In this document: one piece after another, positions 1 to 6,791 of the stretch
Numbering within the stretch: the stretch's first letter is position 1
Layout: each line of letters starts with the position of its first letter
NCBI GenBank assembly: GCA_004299495.1
Contig: SCPY01000167.1
Coordinates: forward strand, 1 to 8,896
Reading direction: 5' to 3'
DNA from: a bacterium
GTDB taxonomy: Bacteria > Omnitrophota > Gorgyraeia > Gygaellales > UBA12090
Length of the DNA stretch: 8,896 bases
Made by a program: the position numbers and the translations under genes
The notes under the pieces: model-generated
Told to the model about the DNA's origin: nothing
The model's input: the letters and a program-made list of their open reading frames with translations, nothing else
The model's database searches: none

Positions 1-521
1 TTAAGCAGTTTATCCCGGATGGATTTAAGCAATTCATCCTGCGACGCCCCGGGGAAATCCGTCCTTCCGATGCTTCCGGCAAACAAGGTATCCCCGGTAA
101 AAACCGCCTTATCGCTCCTTAGGCATATCCCTCCCGGGGTATGCCCGGGGGTGTGCAGCACCTGCAATTTCAGGTCATCTAATACTATCGTCTCCATATC
201 GGTAACGGTTTTTGGCGCAAGCTTAACCTTAAAGGAAGAGCCAAAAAAGCTGGAAAGATTTTTATCCGGCTCCATGAGAAGCGGAAGATCTGCCTTATGG
301 ATATATACGGGCAGATTAAATTGGTTATCCGCCTGAATATGGTCAATATGCCCGTGGGTATGCACGATAAACTTCGCGGTAAGCCTTTTCTTTTCTAAAA
401 GCCCCCTTATCGTGTCATATTCGTCTCCCGGGTCGACAAGTATGGCGCCTCCGGTCTCCAAGCTTGAGACGACATAACAATTTGCCTGCATATGGCCAAC
501 GGGAATGATGTCTATGCGCAT
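1..521 (-). CDS. Metallo-beta-lactamase-fold hydrolase, glyoxalase II-like (3' end cut by window)
   Basis: The visible 173 residues begin MRIDIIPVGHMQANCYVV and form most of an MBL-fold hydrolase of the small glyoxalase II-like (YcbL-type) group. The metal-binding motif HTHGHIDH is at residues 54-61, HTPGHTPG at 123-130 (third-site His 127) and FTGDTLF at 141-147 with the bridging Asp 144, followed by GSIGRTDFPG. The last part of the family, roughly 35 residues with the PGHG-type histidine, lies beyond position 1. Known members hydrolyse thioesters such as S-lactoylglutathione or act on related small substrates. The actual substrate cannot be read from the sequence. The ATG follows an in-frame TAA and lies 11 bases after the lipoprotein gene stop. 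There is no clear Shine-Dalgarno, so translation probably depends on the upstream gene. The fold is confident and the substrate unknown. Confidence 0.92.
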   Translation of the reverse strand, partial: MRIDIIPVGHMQANCYVVSSLETGGAILVDPGDEYDTIRGLLEKKRLTAKFIVHTHGHIDHIQADNQFNLPVYIHKADLPLLMEPDKNLSSFFGSSFKVKLAPKTVTDMETIVLDDLKLQVLHTPGHTPGGICLRSDKAVFTGDTLFAGSIGRTDFPGASQDELLKSIRDKLL

Positions 522-532
522 TTATGTGGTTA

Positions 533-1093
533 TTAGTCAGCGGTATTGCTGCTTATTTGCCTGAAATCATTCTGGATTTTCTTATAAATGAACTCCCGGC
601 GCACCCGGGACTTTATTCTTTCCACTTTGTTACGTAAAACAGAAAAAGATGAACTATTCAAACTTCCGGAAAAAATTTCCTCCTTCACTCCGGCAAGCTC
701 GCTCACCAAAGGGCCAAGAGAGTTTGCCTTTGTTTCGCTTAACAGGGATTGCATTTTTATCAGATTGTCGAGAGCCTGCTCGGCGCATTCCTTCTGCTTT
801 TTAAAATTAGCGTCTTTGGATAAATAAGATATCATCTCATCCGCCCAGCTTTCCCAGAAAAGAAAATAATCCTTATAAAGCTGGCCAATATCCTGGGGCC
901 TTTCAGGGTATTCCTGAGGCTGGAATATCGGCTCTTCTTTTTTTGGCTCTCCCTTTGGTTTACGAATGAACTTGCGCGCAAACGACTGGCATCCGGTTAT
1001 AGAGAAAATAAAACATATAATAAATAACGGAAGGCAAATTCTTCGAGCCGCAGCATATAACCTATAACCTATAACCCTTAACCCGTAACTCAT
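533..1093 (-). CDS. Small putative lipoprotein with a heptamer repeat at its 5' end
   Basis: This encodes a 186-residue protein I do not recognise by family. It has a basic N-terminus (ARR at 16-18), a hydrophobic stretch at about 20-33 and a lipobox ending SITGC with the lipidated Cys at 35, so it is predicted to be exported and membrane-anchored. Mature residues 39-70 are rich in Lys, Pro and Glu. The remainder is charged and helix-prone, perhaps coiled coil around 95-180. The ATG overlaps the ligA stop in an ATGA junction. An AAGGAG ribosome site 8 bases upstream, inside the last ligA codons, supports this start, and no later ATG, GTG or TTG precedes the lipobox. Codons 2-13 consist of five tandem heptamers, giving the odd peptide SYGLRVIGYRLY. 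Function unknown; a cell-envelope role is inferred only from the signal. Confidence 0.75.
   Translation of the reverse strand: MSYGLRVIGYRLYAAARRICLPLFIICFIFSITGCQSFARKFIRKPKGEPKKEEPIFQPQEYPERPQDIGQLYKDYFLFWESWADEMISYLSKDANFKKQKECAEQALDNLIKMQSLLSETKANSLGPLVSELAGVKEEIFSGSLNSSSFSVLRNKVERIKSRVRREFIYKKIQNDFRQISSNTAD
1056..1090 (-). repeat. Five-unit heptamer tandem array just after the lipoprotein start codon
   Basis: Read on the minus strand, the 35 bases following the ATG divide exactly into five heptamers: AGTTACG, GGTTAAG, then three perfect GGTTATA units. The unit length is not a multiple of three, so each unit gained or lost shifts the downstream frame. Only a change of three units (21 bases) keeps it. 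The array encodes the n-region of the signal peptide. Confidence 0.85.
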
Positions 1094-3090
1094 ATAAGCA
1101 TCTCCTTAAACTCCTTTTCGGTGATTATCTTCACACCTAACTTTTTCGCCTTTTCAAATTTTGACCCGGGGTTGTCTCCTATAACGACAAAATCGGTATC
1201 CTTGCTTACGCTTGATGATGGCATGCCCGCGCACTTACGCGCCAAGTCCTCAGCTTCAGCGCGGCCTATGGACAATGCCCCGGTAAACACCACCGTCTTA
1301 CCCGTTAAAGGCGTATTTCTCCGCGCTATCTGCCCTTCCTCTGTATTTACTCCGGCGGATTCCAATTTTTTGATAAGCTTCTTAATGGATTCCTGCTTAA
1401 AAAATGCCGCGATGGATTCTGACATCACCGGCCCTACTTCATGGATTGACTCCAAATCCTCCCTCTTTGCCTGCGTCAGGCCGTCCAAACGCTTGAATCT
1501 TTCCGCTAACAGGATAGCGGCCTTTTCTCCCACGTGACGGATACCTAAGCCATAAATCAGCCGGGACAACCTCTGGCGCTTGCTGGCTTCTATCGCGGCC
1601 AGCAGGTTCTCGGCCTTCTTTTCCTTAAAAAGCTCTAAGCCTAAAAACTGCTCTTTCTTAAGGTAATAGATGTCGGCAAAATCCTTGATTAGATTTCTCT
1701 CTATCAGCTGGCTTACCACAGATTCTCCCATTCCCTCAATATCCATGCAGGAGCGGCCGGCAAAATGCAGGAGGCCCTTTTCAAGCTGGGCAGGACAGTT
1801 TGAATTAATACAGCGATAGGCAACTTCCTCTTCCTTTTCTTTGACAATAGATGATCCGCAAACCGGGCAATCCCCGGGGATCTTAAAGGGTTTTTCTTTT
1901 CCGGTGCGCACGGATTCTATCGCCTTTACAATCTTGGGAATGACCTCGCCTGCACGCTCCAAAACCACCCGGTCGCCGATTTTCACTCCCAGCCGACCTA
2001 TTTCATCAAAATTATGCAGGGTGGCCCGCTGAATAGTTACTCCGGCGCATTCCACCGGCTCTAAATCCGCGACCGGGGTAATCACTCCGGTCCTACCCAC
2101 CGAGACAATAATATCTTTTAGTTTAGTGGTAACCTGATGCGCCGGGAATTTGTAGGCCGTTGCCCAGCGAGGGCTCTTTAAGGTGGCGCCCAATCTTTTC
2201 TGCTGCTCTAAGTCATTTACTTTTACCACCACCCCGTCAATCTGATAACTTAAGCCCTTTCGCTTTTCCTGCCAGAGATTGCAGAACGCGAAGACCTCAT
2301 CCAGGTTTTTACAAAGCCGGCTTTCCGGGTTGGTGCGTATGCCGTATTTTCTTAACTCCCGGAAAAACTCCCAATGGGTAGATAACTTTCCGTCGCTCAG
2401 CTCTCCCAGGGAATGGGCAAAGAAGTTCAGGCGCCTTTTGGCGGTAAGCCCCGCGTCTAATAATTTAAGCGAGCCGCTTGCGGCGTTACGGGGATTGGCA
2501 AACAGGGCTTCCTCTTCTTTTTCCCGCTCTTTGTTTATGGATTTAAATTCCTCAAGGTCCAGATAAACCTCCCCCCTTATCTCAATAAGCCTCGGCGGCT
2601 TATCAGTCTCAATCCTTAAGGGGATAGAGCGTATAGTTTTGATATTCAAGGTTACATCTTCCCCGGACTCTCCGTCTCCCCGGGTTGCCCCTGTGGTTAA
2701 CAAGCCGTTTTCGTAGGTGAGATTCGCGCTTACCCCGTCAATCTTTAATTCAGCCACATATTCCACTTTTTGGCAGCCCAATCCCCTATACACCCGCCCG
2801 CTCCAATCCTTTAACTCTTCAAAAGAAAACGCGTTATCCAGGGAAAGCATCTTTTGCCGGTGGCGGACTGTCTTAAAGCCCTCCTGGACGCCTCCGCCTA
2901 CTCTTTGGGTAGGGGAATCCGGGCTGACAAGCCCGGGGAAATCAGCTTCCAGTATTTTGAGATTTTGCATCAGCCGGTCGTATTCTTTGTCGGAAATTTC
3001 CGGCTGGCTTACTACATAATACCGGTAATCGTGGAGCCTGATTTCCTTACGCAGCTTTTCAATCTCTTTTTTTGCCTGGGGAAGGTTCAT
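1090..3090 (-). CDS. ligA: NAD+-dependent DNA ligase LigA
   Basis: LigA seals nicks in duplex DNA during replication and repair, using NAD+ to adenylate its active-site lysine. At 666 residues it is full length. In order there is an N-terminal Ia region (about 1-65, with HDYRYYV and ISDKEYDRL), the nucleotidyltransferase domain with the KIDG motif at 116-119 (Lys 116 predicted adenylated) and later motifs GEVYL and YQIDGVVVK, an OB fold (about 315-400), and a four-Cys zinc site at 408, 411, 427 and 432. Helix-hairpin-helix repeats follow (about 445-580), then a C-terminal BRCT domain (about 592-666). In the BRCT domain the usual Gly-Gly turn reads AGMP, a minor deviation. The ATG follows the metallophosphoesterase stop by one base, suggesting coupling, and the 3' end overlaps the lipoprotein start. 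All domains are intact. Confidence 0.98.
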   Translation of the reverse strand: MNLPQAKKEIEKLRKEIRLHDYRYYVVSQPEISDKEYDRLMQNLKILEADFPGLVSPDSPTQRVGGGVQEGFKTVRHRQKMLSLDNAFSFEELKDWSGRVYRGLGCQKVEYVAELKIDGVSANLTYENGLLTTGATRGDGESGEDVTLNIKTIRSIPLRIETDKPPRLIEIRGEVYLDLEEFKSINKEREKEEEALFANPRNAASGSLKLLDAGLTAKRRLNFFAHSLGELSDGKLSTHWEFFRELRKYGIRTNPESRLCKNLDEVFAFCNLWQEKRKGLSYQIDGVVVKVNDLEQQKRLGATLKSPRWATAYKFPAHQVTTKLKDIIVSVGRTGVITPVADLEPVECAGVTIQRATLHNFDEIGRLGVKIGDRVVLERAGEVIPKIVKAIESVRTGKEKPFKIPGDCPVCGSSIVKEKEEEVAYRCINSNCPAQLEKGLLHFAGRSCMDIEGMGESVVSQLIERNLIKDFADIYYLKKEQFLGLELFKEKKAENLLAAIEASKRQRLSRLIYGLGIRHVGEKAAILLAERFKRLDGLTQAKREDLESIHEVGPVMSESIAAFFKQESIKKLIKKLESAGVNTEEGQIARRNTPLTGKTVVFTGALSIGRAEAEDLARKCAGMPSSSVSKDTDFVVIGDNPGSKFEKAKKLGVKIITEKEFKEMLI
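1102..1107 (-). promoter_or_regulatory. Ribosome binding site of the lipoprotein gene, inside ligA
   Basis: The minus strand reads AAGGAG here, 8 bases before the ATG ending at 1091. It lies within the last codons of ligA, so the lipoprotein message is read from the ligA transcript. This site decides the start at 1093 over any internal alternative. Confidence 0.7.
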
Positions 3091-3091
3091 C

Positions 3092-3817
3092 CTATCTGCC
3101 TTCGCCTAACCTGCGAGCCAGAAAATCAGGCAAGCCCGCTTTCAGGATTTTTTCCTGGGTAGCGCTAAAATTATAGGCCAATCTTTTCAGCTCAATGGTT
3201 CTGTCTTCTGTGTCATAAACAACAAAACAGGCCCGGCTATCCCCGTCGCGCGGCTGGCCCACGCTTCCCACATTGACAATATATCTTTTCCTATCTTCCA
3301 GCTCCAGCCGGGTTAACGGCTTATAAAATAGATTATCTTCCGCCTCCACAAATACCCCCGGCCGGTGAGTGTGGCCCACAAAGCAAATCTGTTTCTCTAA
3401 AACCGCGAACGTGCGGACCGCCTCATCGTAATTGTTTAAATAATAAAACTCTTCCGGGCTATCCAGGGTGCCGTGCGCTAAGGTAAAATTTTCTTCGCTA
3501 TGCTCCAGAGGCAAGCCTTTTAAAAAATCTGACTCTGCCTGGCTTAAGATTTTTCCAGTCCAGGCCAGCGCCTCTTTGGCATTGGGATTAAAGTGCTCTA
3601 AGTCGAATTTTCCGCTTGCTCCCCAATCATGATTGCCCGCGACAATTTTGGCTTTTAGACCCCGGATAAGCGCAATGCAATCGTGAACATCAGTAGCATA
3701 TCCTACAATATCGCCGATACAAAAGAAACGCTCAATATGCTCCTGTTGATAGGCCAACAAAACCGCGCTTAGCGCCTCAAGGTTAGAGTGAACATCCGAA
3801 AAAATCCCGTAGCGCAT
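3092..3817 (-). CDS. Calcineurin-like metallophosphoesterase, YfcE/MJ0936 type
   Basis: This 241-residue protein is a two-metal phosphoesterase. The ligand motifs appear in family order: SDVHSN (Asp 8, His 10), GDIVGY (Asp 36), GNHD (61-64), a His at 115 in LAHGT, GHTHRP (148-153), and NVGSVGQPRD near 182-191, typical of the YfcE/MJ0936 branch. Characterised relatives cleave phosphodiesters or nucleotides such as cyclic or dinucleoside polyphosphate compounds. The substrate here is unknown. No signal peptide is seen, so it is probably cytoplasmic. Its ATG shares one base with the acylphosphatase stop (TAATG) and no strong Shine-Dalgarno is present, pointing to termination-reinitiation. It lies between acylphosphatase and ligA, giving a run of phosphoryl-group enzymes, though a shared pathway is not shown. 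Confidence 0.93.
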   Translation of the reverse strand: MRYGIFSDVHSNLEALSAVLLAYQQEHIERFFCIGDIVGYATDVHDCIALIRGLKAKIVAGNHDWGASGKFDLEHFNPNAKEALAWTGKILSQAESDFLKGLPLEHSEENFTLAHGTLDSPEEFYYLNNYDEAVRTFAVLEKQICFVGHTHRPGVFVEAEDNLFYKPLTRLELEDRKRYIVNVGSVGQPRDGDSRACFVVYDTEDRTIELKRLAYNFSATQEKILKAGLPDFLARRLGEGR

Positions 3818-4089
3818 TAAAAGGCAATTCTGAATTCGCTAAACTCGCCTGTCGGCTCCTGCCACTTCACATCCGCGTCCCGGATATAGCGGGACAAAGA
3901 TTGCTCTATCCTGCCTAGAAAATCTTTGAGCGCCCCTTCCTCCGCTTCAGCCACAATCTCTACCCGGCCGTCACGCAGGTTTTTCACCCAGCCGCGTACC
4001 CCTAAATCTCCGGCAATACTTTCCGCGGTAAAACGAAATCCCACGCCCTGAACCATACCGGAATAATACGCGCTGACCCGCCTCACCAT
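3817..4089 (-). CDS. acyP: Acylphosphatase
   Basis: This encodes a 90-residue acylphosphatase, which hydrolyses the carboxyl-phosphate bond of small acylphosphates. The signature GMVQGVGFRF (11-20) carries the phosphate-binding Arg at 19, and GWVKNLRDGRVEI carries the catalytic Asn at 37. The C-terminus EFRIAF is also typical, and the length matches the single-domain family. I chose the ATG at 4089, which overlaps the end of the DUF486 gene by 7 bases. The GTG three bases downstream, forming a GTGA junction, is an equally plausible start and removes one residue. The frame stays open upstream to 4281, but that part lies wholly inside the DUF486 gene and has no acylphosphatase similarity. The Shine-Dalgarno is weak (AAGAA), consistent with coupling. 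The stop overlaps the next ATG by one base. Confidence 0.93.
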   Translation of the reverse strand: MVRRVSAYYSGMVQGVGFRFTAESIAGDLGVRGWVKNLRDGRVEIVAEAEEGALKDFLGRIEQSLSRYIRDADVKWQEPTGEFSEFRIAF

Positions 4090-4412
4090 TTCTTGAAGAC
4101 AAAAAATACCGCTAAAATCATCATTAAGAAGCCGGCGAGGTAATTCCACTTCAGGCCTTCCTTGAGATAAACCACGGAAAATACGCAAAAGATTACCAGA
4201 GTAATCGCTTCCTGGATGGTTTTTAGCTGCGCCGCGGAAAATTGATAATGGCCGATGCGGTTTGCCGGCACCTGAAAGCAATACTCCGCGAAGGCAATCA
4301 TCCAGCTTATCAAAACCGCCCTCCAGAGGGGCGAACTCTTATACTTCAGATGCCCGTACCAGGCAATAGTCATAAATATATTGGAGATAGTAAGCAGGAG
4401 TATTGTTTTCAT
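4083..4412 (-). CDS. DUF486 (DMT-related) small membrane protein
   Basis: This 109-residue integral membrane protein has four predicted transmembrane helices at about 3-20, 29-48, 66-83 and 88-106. The features EYCFQVPANRIG (43-54) and QLKTIQEAITL (62-72) match what I know of the DUF486 family, a short relative of the drug/metabolite transporter superfamily. No member's substrate is established as far as I recall, so transport is an inference from the fold. The length is normal for the family. The ATG lies three bases after the stop of the VIT-like gene and has only a weak upstream GGA, so translation is probably coupled. The 3' end overlaps the acylphosphatase start by 7 bases. Confidence 0.85.
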   Translation of the reverse strand: MKTILLLTISNIFMTIAWYGHLKYKSSPLWRAVLISWMIAFAEYCFQVPANRIGHYQFSAAQLKTIQEAITLVIFCVFSVVYLKEGLKWNYLAGFLMMILAVFFVFKKW

Positions 4413-4415
4413 AAG

Positions 4416-4895
4416 CTATTGTCCAAACGCCGAACCAATCCAATCACCGACAAAGTGGGTCAAACCTACGACCACAAGAGCAATAACTGTATGCTCCGTA
4501 ACCGCAAGCCATGGCTTTACTTTTTGTTCGCGCGCGATAAAAAAACTGAAAATACCCACCAATAATAATCCCGCGATAACGCTAATGATAATCGCCGTAG
4601 AGAGCTCAAATAAAAACAGCGGGATAAGAAACAGCAGGGTAGAAATAAATTTTGACATAAAGGTGGAGACGGTCGCGGCCCATATCTCGCTATGGGTATG
4701 CTTATTCTCCGATTCCTCTGAAACATGTATGCCTAAGGCATCGGAGAAGGCATCGGCGATGGCTATGGTCAATATCCCTCCGATAACCGCCAGCCGTGAA
4801 TGCGTCCCTGAATGCAGCCCTACCATCAGCCCCAAGGTGGTAATTATCCCTGAAGTCATTCCGAAGCTAAAGCCAGTCTTAAGCGAATGATTCAT
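4416..4895 (-). CDS. VIT/CCC1-like small membrane protein, possible Fe/Mn transporter
   Basis: This 159-residue hydrophobic protein has about five predicted membrane segments (roughly 9-28, 36-54, 72-95, 99-120 and 132-150). The opening GFSFGMTSGIITTLGLMVGL resembles the first helix of VIT1/CCC1 vacuolar iron transporters, and IADAFSDALGIHVSEES corresponds to the second helix and following acidic loop. That loop (HVSEESENKHTHSE, 57-70) is rich in His and Glu and could bind metal. Typical VIT proteins exceed 200 residues with a longer cytoplasmic metal-binding region, so this is a short version. It may carry iron or manganese, but the substrate is inferred. It is the first gene after tRNA-Pro; the start at 4895 has only a weak AAGG upstream. 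The stop is three bases before the DUF486 gene. Confidence 0.65.
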   Translation of the reverse strand: MNHSLKTGFSFGMTSGIITTLGLMVGLHSGTHSRLAVIGGILTIAIADAFSDALGIHVSEESENKHTHSEIWAATVSTFMSKFISTLLFLIPLFLFELSTAIIISVIAGLLLVGIFSFFIAREQKVKPWLAVTEHTVIALVVVGLTHFVGDWIGSAFGQ

Positions 4896-4946
4896 AAGCC
4901 TTGAATGTCAGGCGAAAGAACAACTATTTCTTTATGCTTAAATTAG

Positions 4947-5020
<74 letters not shown>

Positions 5021-5064
5021 AAAATAAAATGCTATACTGCCTCTAAAAGTTGCTTATAAGTATA

Positions 5065-5640
5065 TCAGGAAATCTTGTATTTCGCAAGGATGTCGCACTC
5101 AATATTCAAGATGGATGAAGGGCCTTTGAAACTTAGGGTGGTGTTCCGGAGGGTATGGGGAATGATATATACGCTGAAGGTATCAGAGCGCTTATTTACC
5201 ACAGTCAAGCTTATGCCGTCAATGGCCACTGAACCCTTAGGCACAATAAATTTAAGAAAGTCCTTAGGGACGGCTATCTCAAAGCAGAGATTACCCGAAA
5301 GATGGGTTTTATGGCGGATAACCCCCAGGCAATCTATATGTCCGGTGACAAAATGCCCGGATAGCCGCTCTCCAATTTTTAGTGAGCGCTCAAGGTTTAC
5401 CCTTTCGTTTATTTTAAGCTTTCCTAAATTGGTAAGCTTAAGCGTTTCTTCTAAAAGCTCAAAACTTAAGGTATCATTTTCTATCTTTACCGCGGTCAGG
5501 CAGGCTCCGTTAACCGCGATGCTGTCTCCGGACTTTACATCTTGAGCGCACATGCGCGCCTTAACCGATAAAACAGTGATAACGCCTTTGCGGCTTATTG
5601 CTTTGACCGCGCCTAATTCTTCTATAATTCCCGTAAACAT
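5065..5640 (-). CDS. ribE: Riboflavin synthase alpha chain
   Basis: Riboflavin synthase dismutates two 6,7-dimethyl-8-ribityllumazine molecules into riboflavin and 5-amino-6-ribitylaminouracil, the last step of the pathway. The 191-residue protein has the usual duplicated lumazine-binding barrels. The first starts MFTGIIEELG and contains VNGACLTAV with the catalytic-region Cys 47. SGHFVTGHID (94-103) opens the second, which continues with GSVAIDGISLTVV (136-148) and IIPHTLRNTTL. It ends at DILAKYKIS, slightly shorter than many homologues at the C-terminus. The ATG directly follows the ribD stop with no base between, and I see no Shine-Dalgarno in the preceding 20 bases, so translation probably relies on ribosomes finishing ribD. 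It is the last gene of the riboflavin operon. Confidence 0.97.
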   Translation of the reverse strand: MFTGIIEELGAVKAISRKGVITVLSVKARMCAQDVKSGDSIAVNGACLTAVKIENDTLSFELLEETLKLTNLGKLKINERVNLERSLKIGERLSGHFVTGHIDCLGVIRHKTHLSGNLCFEIAVPKDFLKFIVPKGSVAIDGISLTVVNKRSDTFSVYIIPHTLRNTTLSFKGPSSILNIECDILAKYKIS

Positions 5641-6735
5641 CTAATAAGAATGAATTATCCCTTCTATCAGAAAATCATCATCTATTCTTTTCATAGTAAC
5701 GTCTCTTAACTTCACCGCCTTATCCGCGCGGGATACGCCTCTTCCCATTACCGAGCTGATGGCCTCTTTGCCTCCGATAATCTTAGGGGCGATGAAAAAT
5801 AATACCCTATCCACCAGATTGCTGTCAAACAAAGATCCGATCAAGGCGCCTCCCCCCTCCACCAAAATATTGGTAATTTCTAAACGCGCCAGCTTCTTTA
5901 ACAAATCATAGAGGTTAACCTCGCCCCGGTTCTCTTTGATTTCCAAAATCCTCGCCTTTTGGGATAACAAATTCCTGTTCTCGGTTTCCTGGCCCGCGGC
6001 CTCTTTTAAGGTAGCGATAATCACCGGCTTTCGCGGATCCTGAAATACGCGGGAATCTACCGGCGTCGTCATGCGGCTGTCCACAATGATTCTGGCTAAT
6101 TCTTTTTTGGGGTCAGCGGATAACAAAAGAGGATTATCCCGGATCACCGTATTCACCCCCACCATTATGCCGTCGTATTCGCCGCGTAAGTGCTGCGCGA
6201 ATTCCCTGGATTTATCCGAGGTAATCCATTTAGAATCTCCGCCTCTGGCGGCGATTTTACCGTCTAAGGATTGGCCGACCTTAACCGTGACAAAAGGCAT
6301 CTTCCTGGTAATATACTTGATAAACGGCTGGTTAATCTTTCTTGATTCTGCCTCCAGTAAACCGGACCCAACTTTAACTCCGTGCTCCTCAAGCAGTTTT
6401 ATGCCCCTGCCGTTATTTAGGGGATTAGGGTCAACCATTCCCACCACTACTTTCTTAACCCCTGATTCTAATATCTTATCCACGCAAGGCGCGGTACGTC
6501 CGTAATGCGTGCACGGCTCTAAGGTTACATAAAGCACAGCGCCCTTTGCTTTTTCCCCGGCATCCGCGAGCGCCTCCACCTCCGCGTGCGGCAGGCCTGC
6601 CTTTTTATGATAGCCCTTACCGACTATCCTGCCGTCCTTGACTACCAGCGCCCCTACCAGCGGATTGGGAAAAGTCCTGCCCCTGGCCTTCAAAGCCAGA
6701 GAAAGCGCTCTTTGCATAAAATATATATTATTCAT
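5641..6735 (-). CDS. ribD: Bifunctional pyrimidine deaminase/reductase RibD
   Basis: RibD performs two successive steps: deamination of 2,5-diamino-6-ribosylamino-4(3H)-pyrimidinone 5'-phosphate, then NADPH-dependent reduction of the ribosyl chain. The 364 residues hold both domains. The zinc deaminase (about 1-145) has NPLVGA at 24-29, HAE at 50-52 and PCTHYGRTAPC at 74-84, giving ligands His 50, Cys 75 and Cys 84 and catalytic Glu 52. The reductase (about 147-364) has VKVGQSLDGKIA (151-162), SKWITS (168-173), GVNTVIRDNPLL (193-204) and LVEGGG (291-296). The start at M1 fits the family N-terminus; M7 is an alternative. No Shine-Dalgarno precedes either, which is unusual for an operon gene after a 56-base gap. 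That gap holds two GC-rich palindromes, and ribE abuts the stop. Confidence 0.97.
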   Translation of the reverse strand: MNNIYFMQRALSLALKARGRTFPNPLVGALVVKDGRIVGKGYHKKAGLPHAEVEALADAGEKAKGAVLYVTLEPCTHYGRTAPCVDKILESGVKKVVVGMVDPNPLNNGRGIKLLEEHGVKVGSGLLEAESRKINQPFIKYITRKMPFVTVKVGQSLDGKIAARGGDSKWITSDKSREFAQHLRGEYDGIMVGVNTVIRDNPLLLSADPKKELARIIVDSRMTTPVDSRVFQDPRKPVIIATLKEAAGQETENRNLLSQKARILEIKENRGEVNLYDLLKKLARLEITNILVEGGGALIGSLFDSNLVDRVLFFIAPKIIGGKEAISSVMGRGVSRADKAVKLRDVTMKRIDDDFLIEGIIHSY

Positions 6736-6749
6736 CTGTGATTTTTAGC

Positions 6750-6765
6750 GGCGGGCTCGCCCGCC
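6750..6765. repeat. GC-rich inverted repeat upstream of ribD
   Basis: GGCGGGC and GCCCGCC are separated by two bases. In the minus-strand transcript this would form a very stable 6-bp G/C stem with loop CGAG, ending 14 bases before the ribD ATG. No U-run follows, so it does not look like a Rho-independent terminator on either strand. It may be a REP-like element or a structure affecting ribD translation. Confidence 0.7.
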
Positions 6766-6768
6766 AAT

Positions 6769-6790
6769 GCCTGCCTGCCGGCAGGCAGGC
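6769..6790. repeat. Perfect 22-base palindrome after the PHP gene
   Basis: The arm GCCTGCCTGCC is followed directly by its exact reverse complement, with the centre between 6779 and 6780. It begins one base beyond the PHP-gene stop. As RNA it could form an 8-9 bp GC-rich hairpin. Only AUU and mixed sequence follow in the transcript, so termination is unlikely. It could be a dispersed palindromic repeat or an mRNA-stabilising 3' structure. Confidence 0.8.
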
Positions 6791-6791
6791 T

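Noticed and set aside
19..336. Plus-strand open frame over the MBL-fold gene, and similar plus-strand frames elsewhere
   Set aside because: They lie antisense to genes with intact catalytic motifs and resemble no protein family, so they are chance frames.
592..666. Degenerate BRCT of LigA (AGMP in place of the Gly-Gly turn, about residues 590-666 of the protein)
   Set aside because: The rest of the BRCT domain is well kept and this turn varies, so I do not treat it as loss of function. Numbers here are protein residues, not bases.
1056..1090. CRISPR-like array
   Set aside because: The units are 7 bases, contiguous and without spacers, so this is a simple tandem repeat.
4090..4281. Longer acylphosphatase form starting at 4281
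   Set aside because: The extra 64 residues lie inside the DUF486 gene, show no family similarity and would double the usual overlap. The acylphosphatase fold starts at the 4089 ATG.
5021..5064. Promoter for tRNA-Pro
   Set aside because: A TATAGC lies at about the right distance but the best -35 partner (TTATAA) matches only three of six consensus positions, so it is not reportable.
6750..6790. Rho-independent terminator between the PHP gene and ribD
   Set aside because: The stems are strong, but neither strand has a T-run directly after a stem, and ribD and ribE continue the same pathway downstream.
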